Shown piece after piece: positions 35,110 to 45,737 of a stretch of DNA of 64,000 bases. The stretch is from Boswellia sacra (lineage: Eukaryota; Streptophyta; Magnoliopsida; Sapindales; Burseraceae): assembly GCA_013180625.2 (NCBI GenBank), contig SNVD02013667.1, forward strand, positions 186,001-250,000, in the 5' to 3' direction. A model generated the notes under the pieces. It had not been told where the DNA came from. It saw nothing but the letters and a program-made list of their open reading frames with translations, and did no database searches. Numbering within the stretch: position 1 is the first letter of the stretch; every line of letters begins with the position of its first letter. Made by a program: the position numbers and the translations under genes.

Positions 35110-35928
35110 AACAACCATTGTATACAATAAGTATGTGTAAACTTTCCATTTCCTGCATGATTGAGACATATCATATCATATAAGTTCCGTGGACAAAAAA
35201 TAATTACGAAATTGCTTGCAAAAGTCCAAAAAATAAGTGTTCTGCCAAAACGCTCGACGACACTCGACAAATTCACTCGACACTCGACGCACTTCCTCGA
35301 AAGCTCGACGAAATAGTGTCACGGCTCTCGAAACACTCGACATGCATGGTTCGAGACATCTACAGGTATGTTCCCTTCGTCCGACACTCGACTCTCTACA
35401 CTCGACACACGAACTCTCGACAATCCACAAGTCCCTCGACGAAACTCGAACTCGCGACACTCGAACCTAGAATTGACGCAATTTCGAGACACTCGAAACA
35501 ACCATCGGACTTGTCGAGATTCGGTCCCGACAGAACTTCTCGACACTCGACTACACTCGACGACACTCGAACACAGTCGTCTTCTTCGACCTTAGACTGC
35601 GAAAACCCATTTTTGCACACCGACAGCCAATTTCCAGCATTTTTTTACACAGACGGCACTATCTCTATCCTTAGTTCATATACATAAGCCATTTTTAAGG
35701 TATATAATTCGAGCTGTTACTGGTTTTCGTTGTTCTGTGTCTTGCTTTACTGTCTTTCTTAAAAAAATTTGTCCGAAGGATATGAAATAACAAGGTTTTG
35801 GGAATTTATTTTAGGACAGGGGTGTTTTTGTCTTTTAGACACAAAAGTGTCTATGGGATGAAAATATTTCAGAACATGTCCATTTTTCAAACAAGGCCCC
35901 TAAATTTGTCCATTTTTTCAATTTTCCC
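35110..35928 (-). repeat. MULE right terminal inverted repeat
   Basis: Inverse match to 23153-24220 without the 155-bp extra block. Its inner edge (35110-35165) is an inverted copy of the transposase start, including catgcaggaaatggaaag read on the minus strand. Confidence 0.88.
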
Positions 35929-35937
35929 TTACAGTAA

Positions 35938-36528
35938 TGAAGAAAAATTAACAATGTTATTCGTAGATAAAAAAATTAAGAGTTCTAATAAATATATATA
36001 TATACACACACACACACCATCTAATATAAAGGGAAAATAATCATAACTCATAAGTATCTCATCTTTGTACATGACAACACATACAAACAACGACACAAGC
36101 AACACTAACTTCAAAAGACATAATATAACTTAAATGATAAAATAATTTATTAATGTTAAGGTACCACATAATGCAAGCTTTTAATTGTTTCTCCTTCCTT
36201 TTACTATAGCTTGTCTAATATGGTTCTCCTTATGGCGACAAATAGATAGGGATGGCGGAATTTGGGTACAAGTATGGGTTTGACGTTTCTGTACATGTAG
36301 CGAAAAAAGAAATTCTTCCCCAACCCTCTCTAAATCCTCGTATTTTTTCGAGTTTTTTTTTTCAATGTGGGTATTTATGGGTGTAGGGATGTAATACCCT
36401 CACTTAGAAAAACCCTAGATTTTACTTTGTATTTATTTTTTAATAACTAATTCATATAAGTTAGTATATTATTAACTATGAATGAAGTACAAGCAAAAAA
36501 GTGACTTCTGTTGGCGGCTGAGAGCACT
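35938..36528. other. Intergenic; no gene seen
   Basis: AT-rich DNA with a short TA/CA microsatellite (about 35990-36017). A tagggatggcggaatttgggt start near 36246 looks like a degenerate hAT-type end, but no partner was found. Confidence 0.4.
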
Positions 36529-37847
36529 ACAAAGGATGACAATTATACCTAGACAGGTCCGGATACCCAGCTCCCCAGCCTAGAAATGTCCTGGGAATTA
36601 TCCAAAATTCTGGGATTGAAGCCGAAGCCGGGGCCGGGGAATATTTTTCTAGGGACTATCCTAGGCCGGGCAGTGGATGGGGATTATGTTCCCTAGTTCG
36701 GATTCGGCCTGAAATGATAAATTTTATGTGTAAATTGAATTTATAAAGTTTAAAAGCCCAACTCAACTTAAGATTCCAACAATTTTAATGAGCATATCCA
36801 GTCCAATGCACAAAAGTATAAGCCCAGCCCGAATACAAAACCTAATTACAATATTTGTACAAAAAAAATTCATAAATCATAATAATTGACTAACTAAATA
36901 AAAAAATTAATAGAAGTATTTATAATTTATAAATATAATGAAGCCATATTTAATAATTTAATAAAAATTAATATATGCAAAAGCAATGTCTAATTCAATA
37001 GAAAGAATTACAAATATAATATTAACAAAAATAATAAAAATATGTGTTAATGGGGGTGGTTTTAACTTGGTTCAAGAAAAAACTTATCCCCTAAGTACCA
37101 TGAGGCTACACACTTCTATTAATCATTAAACTCAATAAGAAAAGATTTATAAACACAATAACAAAAAAAAAAAAAAAAGGAAGCTGTTGGGGGGATGGCT
37201 TGAACATGGGTATTGAAAGGAGAAGAAGGCCCCCAGCTACCAGTAGGCCACATGTGGTTTAGAATACAAAAAAAAATGCAAGTAATAATTGATCTACTGT
37301 AGGAAATTAAAAAAGAATTAAAAAGCGGGGAATAACCTAGGGAATTCAACTCCTCGGCCCTGCGCCGACCCCGAAATTTTTGGGGAAATTTTCGAAGCCA
37401 GGGATGGGGAACAGGGTCCCCGACTGGCCTTGGCTTTTTGCCAATCCTAAGCGCTACATTTATGTTAGGGATCCGGTTTTGACTCTTTCTTATATGGATA
37501 AAATTAATTTTGGGCTGAGTTAAAAAAATGAAATGGGCTAGAGGAAAGGAAGAAAAAGAGGATTGGGCTGAGTAAAATGGAGGATTAATTTTGGGCTGAG
37601 AAAAAATAATGAAATGGGTTAGACTAAAGCAAGAAAAAGAGGATAGAACCAAGTAGAATGGAGGAAGCATTACAGGTTTGGGTCGGGGCCGGCGTTCTAA
37701 GAAAATACGCATCTGCATCGCCGCTAGAGTAGCTTACTAAATAACCCCGACCCCAGGCATGGAGCCCACAAAATCAAGGATCCCCTGGGTTAGATTTTCA
37801 GGGAAAATCTGGGCCTCCCGGACTATGCAGGTATTTTTACCATTCCT
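36529..37847. mobile_element. Degenerate TIR element, hAT-like
   Basis: The left end (aggatgacaattatacctag, then acaggtccgg) is mirrored at the right end (reverse complement aggaatggtaaaaatacctg, then catagtccgg). Both subterminal zones hold ctaggg and ccggg motifs, and the interior is AT-rich. There is no target duplication and no coding sequence, so this is a low-confidence call. Confidence 0.4.
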
Positions 37848-38340
37848 ATGAATAATAGATATTCAATGAATGTTTTTAAAACCAAAAATATAAATGTTAC
37901 AAGTAAATGTTCATATCATCTGGCCTTGTTAGTCAACTCATACTTTAGAGATGCATTAATGAAGTACTAATGATATTCGGGGTTATCAAAGATAGATCTT
38001 GGACAAGTTGGAATATCACGAGCTTGTGGACCTTATGCATCTTCAGCCATTTGGTGGTTGGGTGGAGGGTTGAGAAAATTACAAATTATTATTGAAGAGA
38101 GGAAGTGATTGAATGAATTTGTTCAGCTTGAGTTATGTTAATATAGGAAGAGTCCTTTATATAGGGATTTGAAATATTAGTATACATATTTATGAATTAT
38201 TTGTACTTTTAAATAGGGATGTCGGTTTAGTACTTGAATTTTTAAAGTTAAGAATTAAATTGGGTTGATAAAGTAATTCAATAAAAACTTAAATTGGATT
38301 GGATGAACGTCGAGTATTTAAATTTAGAAAAGTTTGTGAT
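37848..38340. other. Intergenic; no gene seen
   Basis: AT-rich. Nothing recognised before the CXE tail remnant. Confidence 0.5.
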
Positions 38341-38605
38341 TGAAGTTTCTGAGAGTACTTAGGGGAATGCCATTATTGCCTTGCTTTCTCATGTTCAATA
38401 CCACTGGTGACTTGGCCATTGATCAAGAAAATGGTTCATTTATTTTATCAATTAGGAGTAATTATTGGGCTGTCATAGATTCGTACTAATCAATATTTGT
38501 AGCACCTATTTGCGGTAAACTTAGATAAACTGCAGTGAGAAAAATGTGTGAGTGTGGTAAAATTGGATGTTGTGCACTCTTGATTTGTAAGGTTTTCAGC
38601 ATTAA
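38341..38605 (+). pseudogene. CXE 3'-end remnant
   Basis: 38341-38456 corresponds to the EVYETLGEGHCFHMFN...DKM-FIN tail of the CXE genes, with stops and slips. The following DNA (gtaaaattggatgttg-tgcactcttgatttg) matches the 3' flank of CXE pseudogene 4 (48545-48590). The CACTA element starts immediately after at 38606. Confidence 0.8.
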
Positions 38606-38974
38606 TCACTATAAGAAACTGGGGCTTATAACATGCCCATTTGCGTCGGTTTTTAAAAACCATAATAAATAGAAACTATGCGTATTGGTATGCGGCAATT
38701 TTTAGAACCGCAGTTTAAATGGCCTAAAAGGCCCCCCTTCCCCAAATCAATTTTACCCTAGCTGCTTCTTGTATCAAAATTTCTCTCATCTCTCGCACAT
38801 TTTCTCTCGCATCCCAATCTCTCACATCTCTCTCACTTTCTTAATATGATTAATTCTTTTACGTTTATGTGTCTTGCAGATTCAAAATTTCTCCCTTGCT
38901 TTCTGCTCTCCCTGGCTCTAAGGTTGTGTTTGTTGCAGATTAACTTTCTCCTCCACCTGCCTCTCCCTCGCGCC

Positions 38975-39184
38975 ATGACCGCCAAGCTCAAGTCGCCGCC
39001 TCGTTCCTTGAGAAGCGCCGCATCGTCTAAGAAGGCAAAGCTGTCAGCCGAAAAGTTGGAGCCTCGCCCTGAGGACTTGGAAGTCGATTCAAGTACTGGA
39101 AGTTTGGTGTCTTGTTCTAAGGCGAACGGAAGACCCCCGAGTTCCGAGAAGGCGGCCGGTTCCGGTAAGAAGTTGAAGGTCTGA
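38975..39184 (+). pseudogene. Captured exon-like fragment, Lys/Ser-rich, source not recognised
   Basis: From ATG 38975 it encodes about 69 residues starting MTAKLKSPPRSLRSAASSKK and ending KKLKV, preceded by a CT-rich leader (38760-38840). It is very basic and low in complexity, like the N-terminus of a nuclear protein. Codon use and leader look host-like, so a captured first exon is likely. I do not recognise the parent. Confidence 0.45.
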
Positions 39185-39450
39185 AAAAAAGGAAAAAAGA
39201 AAGAAAAAAGAGTGAGTCAGCAGGGCTCATAATTAAAGGAGCCCACCTCATTGCCTCTTTGCTCATTTAAATTTTTGCCTCTGTCTCTTTCAGGTAGGGT
39301 TTTCCATTTTTAGCACCAAAAAAGTTTAATAAATAAATTTTAAAAAATAAATCTTATAAAAAAAGAGTTTCTATTTAAAAATCTCTCTACAAACAGTTCC
39401 TATCACTTTCCAGGAAAATTTCGAATTGCGTTCGAAATTTTCTCCAGAAA

Positions 39451-40498
39451 ATGATGAACTTGGCGGATCCATCAATGGCACTACTAGCTGCGAGTGGAGG
39501 CGACATGGTCAAGCTCTTCAATGTTTCGGTTGAGCCTAGCGATCCCTGTTTTTTAAGTTACACGCCTTCTCCTGGTTGCGTGGTCAACTCAGTCAAGTGG
39601 AATCACACCAGTGAGTCACTAACCCACTCATCACTGGACTTGCTTCACTTTCCAATAACATTTGTTTTTTTTTTCTTTTTTCTTTTTAATTTTTTATCAA
39701 ACAAAGGCAATTGTTGGATTTAAAGCTTTCTGTGGTTTGGTTTTAGTTAGAATTTCGAATTTATTTTAATGTCTACATCTTTTTGAATTGAATATTTGCA
39801 TTTCCTTTCCACAAAAAGTTAAGCCTTGATTGGCTGCGGATGGTTTTGAGTCTCTGCTTTCTGAAAGTTTTGAGTTCAGTTAAGCGAGATCGTTCATAAC
39901 TTAATTGAGTGATGTTTCACTTAGGTTTTTTGTGGGTAATGACATATTCGAGGATGAGGAAGGGGAAAGAAAGTGAGATTTTTTTAATGTTAAAAATATA
40001 TTTAACGTAGTTCATTGGAGTTCAATTGAGAAACATTTTAGATTTGCGTTTATCTGGATGTTGATAAGTTGGAAGAAGAGTAAATGAAGGATGTTCTTTT
40101 GTGTTTGGTATTTCTTTGGCGTTCAAATGAAAATTTGAACTCAATTGGGGGGCAAATAGTTTAGTAAACGTAGTTGAGAGGAATATTGTTTTACGGTTTC
40201 TTTGGTTGATGAAAAATTGGATGAAAATTTGGAGCAAGCTGAAGTTTGAGTTTACATCATGAGTTATTTCTTTTAATTAAAATCTAAACACAATGTTTTG
40301 GATTAGTTTTAACATTCATGCATGTACATAGAAGATTAGTTTTTCTTTTTATCATTTCATTTGGATTGGGGTATCATTATTGCAGATTTGGTTGTTGCAA
40401 GTGCTGGAGAAGATAAGAAGATATCACTGTAGAGAAAAAATGGGCAGAGCATGTGGACAATTCCAATCTCTAGGACTGATAATGGAGACAATATTGTG
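39451..40498 (+). pseudogene. NEDD1: Captured NEDD1 5' exons (WD40 gamma-tubulin complex factor)
   Basis: Exon 1 (39451-39610) encodes [18 protein letters not shown] through SVKWNHT and ends at a GT donor. Exon 2 (40386-40498) follows an AG acceptor and restores Asn across the junction, continuing LVVASAGEDKKISL. These match the start of plant NEDD1, the WD40 protein that brings the gamma-tubulin ring complex to microtubule nucleation sites. The capture keeps the intron, so it came from genomic DNA. A tag replaces the expected Trp codon after KKISL, and only about 90 residues are present, so it is non-functional. Confidence 0.88.
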
Positions 40499-40831
40499 GT
40501 AATCCTCTTCTAGGTCTAATGCACCATTCATTTTGCTTAGTTGGGATCTGAATCACTAATTGTTCCAAATAGGAAATCTTCTTTGGCATATCTTCGATTG
40601 TCTCTTCTAGAAGCACTGAAGTTGTTTCTGGTGAATTTGTTTATGTTTACTTCTACCACCAATAATTAGTCTTCTAGGGTATTTGAAGGCTAATCAGTGC
40701 ATGACTTCAACTAATTTTTGGGCCAATTTTGTAATGAAATCATGTAGTCAATCATAAGAGAATATGATCCCTACTGCCTAATTCATGCGCTTGTAGTGGC
40801 TTATGCTAAGACTACCTTTTATATGTTTTTT

Positions 40832-41708
40832 GTTTCCTTCTACATACCCATATCTAATGTCAATAAGAATCTTTGGACCCTCTAGGCTCCACTGGAGCTT
40901 TTATAATGACATAAAAAATTAAACATCCAAGACAATTAGTGCAAGCCATTTTTTCTCTATTAACATTCAGTTTTTGTGTTTGGTTGTCTTTTATATTTAA
41001 TGAGTTCTTTGAATGTTTACATTCGGTGGTATGAATAATAATTGAGTTTGTTCTCATTGTGACCTCATGTTTCCTAGGTTGATGTGATAGAATCTCAATG
41101 GTGTTACTATTTTTTTATTATTAATTTCTTGCAAATAAATGGTGTTACTATTGTATACAATGAAAATTAAAATCAAATTATCACAACTGATAATGGATGA
41201 GATTATAAAATAGCCTGTTAAAGCTATCTGTCCAATTTTAAAATTTGCTTAAAATCTATCTCTATAATTTAAAATTGATATCAAATTAACCAATAAAAAG
41301 CAATGACTTGAAGCATGTTCATCGAAGTTAAGAAAAGGAGAATAATTTCATTGCATAAATACTATTCTATTCAAGGAGGTCAATAACACCACGCTAAGTT
41401 AAAGTCCAGACAAAAAAGCTAGGCTTTTTCTCTTTCTCATCATTATTTATTTTAGCCTGCTTTAAGGCCAACTAATTAGAACAACATTGTTTGAATTAAT
41501 TTGTGAAAGTGAAAGTAAGCTAAAGCAAACGAGATAATTTAATTAATTTGCTCTAGAATGTTGACCTTTGCCATGTGTTGAAACCTGTTGGAAATTAAAA
41601 AGATGCATGTATCTTTCATAACTTGCTTTTCCAAATATATAAAAAAAAGGCAAAGTGGGGACAACTTATAATAGTGACTTAATAATTTGATATGCAATAA
41701 ATATATAT

Positions 41709-41762
<54 letters not shown>

Positions 41763-42400
41763 GACAACATTTGTTATTGGCTTATTATAATCGTGCCCAT
41801 GACCCCAATTTTAAACAACTTAAAAGGCCACTCCATCCTAATAGAAATTCCACCATTGACAAAGATAAGATATATGTTAATTAGCTCGGATAATTTCTAG
41901 AAGAGATGGAATTAACTTGGATATGTCATTAAATTAACTTTTGTTCATTGGGCAAGGAACTTTTTTCGGTTTATTACATTACTGACATGTCTTGCTGTTG
42001 TTGCAAATTTCTTATTACAATGATTACATTATCATAAAAGTCCTTTGGCGAAAGCATGTTTTTTTATTTCCTTTTACATACCCATATCTAATGTCAATAA
42101 GAATCTTTTGACCCCCTGGGTTCCACTGGGGCTTTTATAATGACATAAAAAATTAAACATTTAAGACAATTGGTGCAAGCCATTTTTTCTCCATTAGCAG
42201 TCAGTTTTTGTGTTTGGTTGTCTTTTATATTTCATGAGTTTTTTGAATGTGTACATTCGCTGGTATGAATAATAATTGAGTTTGTTCTCATAGTGACCTC
42301 ATTTTTCCTAGGTTGATGTGATAGAATCTCAATGGAACGTTTTGCAAGCTCATATTCAAGATTCTCATGACTTTACTGAACTTGTAGGCTTCCATCAAGA
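40832..42400 (+). pseudogene. GCP4: Captured GCP4 fragment (gamma-tubulin complex protein 4), partly duplicated
   Basis: 42312-42400 is an exon between an AG acceptor and a gtaaac donor. It encodes VDVIESQWNVLQAHIQDS and then HDFTELVGFHQ, which matches the C-terminal part of plant GCP4. The preceding intron and the first bases of this exon occur twice, at 40832-41101 and 42063-42335. The first copy is cut at aatctcaatgg. Only one exon is present, so no protein is expected. Confidence 0.8.
41693..41760. repeat. (AT)n microsatellite
   Basis: About 65 bp of almost pure AT dinucleotide inside the CACTA element. Confidence 0.95.
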
Positions 42401-43139
42401 GTAAACAAAACAACTGTTTTCTAATTATTTCCTTATTCTTATTAGCTGATTATGGCTTTTAGATTTCTGTATTTGAATTGGGTTTTAGTATGTTCTAAGA
42501 TTAAAAATTTAATTAATTGTTAAAGTTAAAAATCTAGTTTCAGTTGACCTATATTTTTTACTTATGTTTCTTTTTTTTTATAAATAGGTCCCAGATGCTT
42601 TAAGTGGACACCATAGTCGTTTCCAATTTGATAGTCATGAAACAAATAACATCATAGATCGTAAATCAAACCAAGAGAACGAATAGGCATATAAATTAAA
42701 TTAAACAATTTGTTTCACAATATATAATGTTCCTTAATGATTATGCTCTTGGTGCAAATTGATTCTTGTAGGTTATTTACCAAGTTGGAAGTTGTTCACC
42801 AAGTTGCGTAAATTGTTTACCAAGTTTTGTATAAATTTACTTATCAGATGATTAAACTATGTGAAGGTTGTTGAACTATATAACTGACATGTTATTTAAC
42901 TGTTTGATTATAACATGTTGAATAGTGTGGATGATGATTGCGTTAAATTTGGTTTTCTTGGATTATGATTGAACCATTATATGAGATATTTTTGTATTTG
43001 ATTTGATTTCATTATATTTATTAATGAATGATTACAAAATTATATCAAAACATTTTTCTAAGACATGTTAATTATTTTGTAAACAGCAAATAAATATAGA
43101 ATAGTACAAACAGTGAAAATTTGAAAAATTTTTGCTAAC

Positions 43140-43505
43140 TATTTACGGCGGTTTTCTGGTTGACGCAAAAAAGTTTTCCTAACTATTTACGGCGATTCCC
43201 CATCAACTCATGACAGTTGTACAAAAATTGTGTAAAACTTTTAATAGCGGTTTTGTGACTTTTTACGGCGGTTTTTTGTTCGTCGTAAATATTTACTTTT
43301 TACGGCGGACACAAAACCGTCGTAAAAAGGTGTGGTGATTGTCGATCCTGTTTCGTCGTTTGTTTTTGCGTCGAACAACCAAATCGCCATAAAACCGTCT
43401 TTAAGACGGATTAAAATCGTCGTAAAAGCTTTTACTACGGTTGTATTTACGACAGTTATGAATATTTACGACGGTTTTGGCCCGTCATAAATAGTCCTCC
43501 CTGTT
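43140..43505. repeat. CACTA right subterminal repeats
   Basis: About ten direct and inverted copies of the motif tttacggcggtttt and its variants (gtcgtaaa, acgacggttt). In known CACTA elements such repeats bind the TNPA-like accessory protein. Confidence 0.75.
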
Positions 43506-43514
43506 ATAGTGAAT

Positions 43515-44240
43515 CTTCGTTGAATTGACTAGTCATTGCCTTTAATTTAGTGTAATCCATAAGTGTAGTTCAAAATATGTAGTAATTTTCTTTCATAACT
43601 AATTTTTAAGTAACGATCGTCAATTCATCATAGCGTTGTTTTAAATATATATAATATATATATATATATATTATATTTAAAATAATTAACACTTATACTA
43701 ATACAATCTTATCAATTTTAAAATAATTTATTCTTAATATTAAATTTGATTGCCTTAAATGAAAAAATCATATTTATTTACTAATTTTTTGATGTAATAA
43801 TAAATTTATACTTTTAAATGTAGCATCGGCAAGCGGCAAGCCACATGGGGGTAGGTAGTCATTTTAACAATTGATAATTGAATTAGCAGTGTCAGACAAA
43901 TCCGGAAAGCTGATTGGCACATTTATGAGTGCCATCGGAATAATACCACTTTTCTGAATAATGCAGTTAAAGCTGCATATCCCAAAATTTTATTCTGAAT
44001 TATTCATTCCAAATAAATTAAAATATTGGCAAACTTTTTCATTTATCTACAGCAGCCACTAAACCCGGTCAGAGAAGAAAGAGTGTCCACATGTTTTTTT
44101 TGCTACATGGACTCTCTGAAATCATTTAATGTATTAGACCCTACAAAGCTGCAGATATATATATATAAAATTACTCATCAGAAACAACATTTCTCTCGTC
44201 TAGCTCTTACCCTTGCATTATTTGTTATTTTCTGCAAATA
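43515..44240 (+). promoter_or_regulatory. Promoter region of CXE3
   Basis: Homologous to about 20280-21353 upstream of CXE2. A TATAAA lies at 44164-44169, about 75 bp before the ATG. The CACTA insertion ends only about 730 bp upstream. Confidence 0.6.
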
Positions 44241-45164
44241 ATGGACAAAATAATAGATTCTTCAAGCAACGGTGAGGTAGCCCATGATTTTCCACCTTAC
44301 TTCAAAGTCTTTAAGGATGGCCGCATCCATCGTTACAGGAACTTCACGGCTACTCCTCCAGGCCTTGATAATGATACTGGAATCGAATCCAAAGATGTTG
44401 ATGTATCGACCGAGACAGGCGTGAAAGCCCGCATTTTCATACCTAAACTCAACAGCCCGAATCAAAAGTTCCCTCTTCTTGTCCACTTCCACGGTGGAGG
44501 CTTTTGCCTTGGCACGGCATTCGACTTGCCTTTCAAATCATTTCTCACCGCCATTGTAGCTCACGCCAATGTCATCGCCGTCACCATCGACTACAGGCAG
44601 CCGCCTGAGCACCTTTTACCCACTGCCCACCACGACTCATTCACAGCGCTAAAATGGGTTGCTTCTCATGCAAACGGGAAAGGTCCTGAAACATGGCTCA
44701 ATGATCATGCAGATTTCGGACGGGTTTTCCTGGCGGGTGAAAGTGCTGGAGCCAACATTGCCAATTACGTGGCAGTCCAAGCCGGGGCAACAGGATTGAC
44801 CGGCTTGAACATTTTGGGGACCATCTCAGTGCACCCATATTTTGGGGCTAAAGAGCCTGATAAAATGATAGACTATATGAATCCAAAGGGTGCCGGCTTC
44901 GACAAGGACCCGATAATGAACCCGGATGTGGATCCGAACTTGAAATCTATGAGCTCGAAAAAGGTTTTGGTTTGTGTGGCGGAGAAGGATATCTTAAAGA
45001 GTCGAGGAGTTTATTATTACGAGTGTTTGAGTAAAAGTGCGTGGGGAGGTAAAGTGGAATTATATGAGACGGTTGGGGAAGATCATTGCTTTCATTTCTT
45101 CAATCCCAAAAGTGAGCAAGTTCCGATCTTTATCAAAAAATTAGTTGAGTTCATTAAGTCTTGA
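44241..45164 (+). CDS. Carboxylesterase CXE3 (intact)
   Basis: An intronless 307-residue alpha/beta-hydrolase. It has HGGG (84-87), Ser168 in GESAGAN, Asp250 in AEKD and His282 in GEDHCFH, so the triad is complete. It begins MDKIIDSSSNGE, three residues longer at the start than CXE2. It has RQPPEH where CXE1 has RLAPEH. No targeting signal is visible. It is the closest paralogue of CXE2, and the homology covers promoter, gene and 3' flank. A soluble ester hydrolase of unknown substrate is expected. Confidence 0.95.
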   Translation: MDKIIDSSSNGEVAHDFPPYFKVFKDGRIHRYRNFTATPPGLDNDTGIESKDVDVSTETGVKARIFIPKLNSPNQKFPLLVHFHGGGFCLGTAFDLPFKSFLTAIVAHANVIAVTIDYRQPPEHLLPTAHHDSFTALKWVASHANGKGPETWLNDHADFGRVFLAGESAGANIANYVAVQAGATGLTGLNILGTISVHPYFGAKEPDKMIDYMNPKGAGFDKDPIMNPDVDPNLKSMSSKKVLVCVAEKDILKSRGVYYYECLSKSAWGGKVELYETVGEDHCFHFFNPKSEQVPIFIKKLVEFIKS

Positions 45165-45737
45165 GCGATATATTGTTCCCTTCCCTTGAGCCGAGTGCCT
45201 GTTTAATTAGGTCCTTCCGAAAGCTTGGCATAATTGTAATCTGTAATAACTGATATTATGACATGAGTTGTAATATGTTCAAGTGAAATTTTTATTTATT
45301 GGAAAGATCTTTTTGTTTAAACCGTAAACGACCCGTTATAATTGGAAGGTTTGATTTTACGTTAATAGGTTTGTGATAGATTTGGAATGAAAATTAAGAT
45401 TATACTATTCTGGGACATGTTTGGATTTTTTTTTTTTGAATGTCAAAATATATAATATTTGAGTGGAATGTACTAAATTAACGTCACTAATTTCATGTGC
45501 AAATTAGAAGAGTAAAGTTATCATATTATTTTCGTTTTTCAATTGGCAACTTAGCACATTTTGGTACACGCAAAAATTGATAGAGACATTCTAACATAAG
45601 TTTCACCAACTCCACCTGAAAAAGTTGACTTGTGTGAGTTTTGGGTTCATTATTAAAGTTCCGTTTTTTATATCAGGCCTCTGCCCTCTGATTTAATCAT
45701 TTAAATAATCGAAATTCACTGTCTCACAAATTCAATA

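Larger units (their letters stand above)
23153..35928 (+). mobile_element. Autonomous-type MULE (12.8 kb) carrying transposase and a Ulp1-like protease
   Basis: A perfect 9-bp target duplication, ttacagtaa (23144-23152 and 35929-35937), flanks long inverted repeats that begin GGGAAAATTG. The element encodes a MuDR-type transposase (24165-26960) and a DUF1985/C48 protease gene (28301-32208), both on the plus strand. This layout matches the Kaonashi/CUMULE type of plant MULE, which is known to carry ULP-like genes. A second TIR element (32415-35077) is nested near its right end. Subterminal DNA is rich in tcgagtgtcgag-type motifs. Confidence 0.93.
38606..43511 (+). mobile_element. CACTA (En/Spm-type) element, 4.9 kb, with captured gene fragments
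   Basis: Begins CACTATAAGAAACTGGGG and ends ctccctgttatagtg, so its termini are the inverted CACTATAA. A 3-bp target duplication, aat, lies at 38603-38605 and 43512-43514. The right subterminal zone (about 43140-43500) has many copies of tttacggcggtttt, typical of CACTA subterminal repeats. No transposase is encoded; the interior holds pieces of host genes. It is a non-autonomous gene-capturing element. Confidence 0.92.

Noticed and set aside
37119..37718. 199-codon minus-strand frame
   Set aside because: It lies in the degenerate TIR element. Its Phe/Ser/Pro-rich composition follows the repeat DNA, and it has no known domain.
38975..39184. Reading the Lys/Ser-rich CACTA fragment as part of NEDD1
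   Set aside because: NEDD1 begins at its own ATG at 39451 with a leader, and the earlier fragment ends in a stop. It looks like a separate captured piece of unknown origin.
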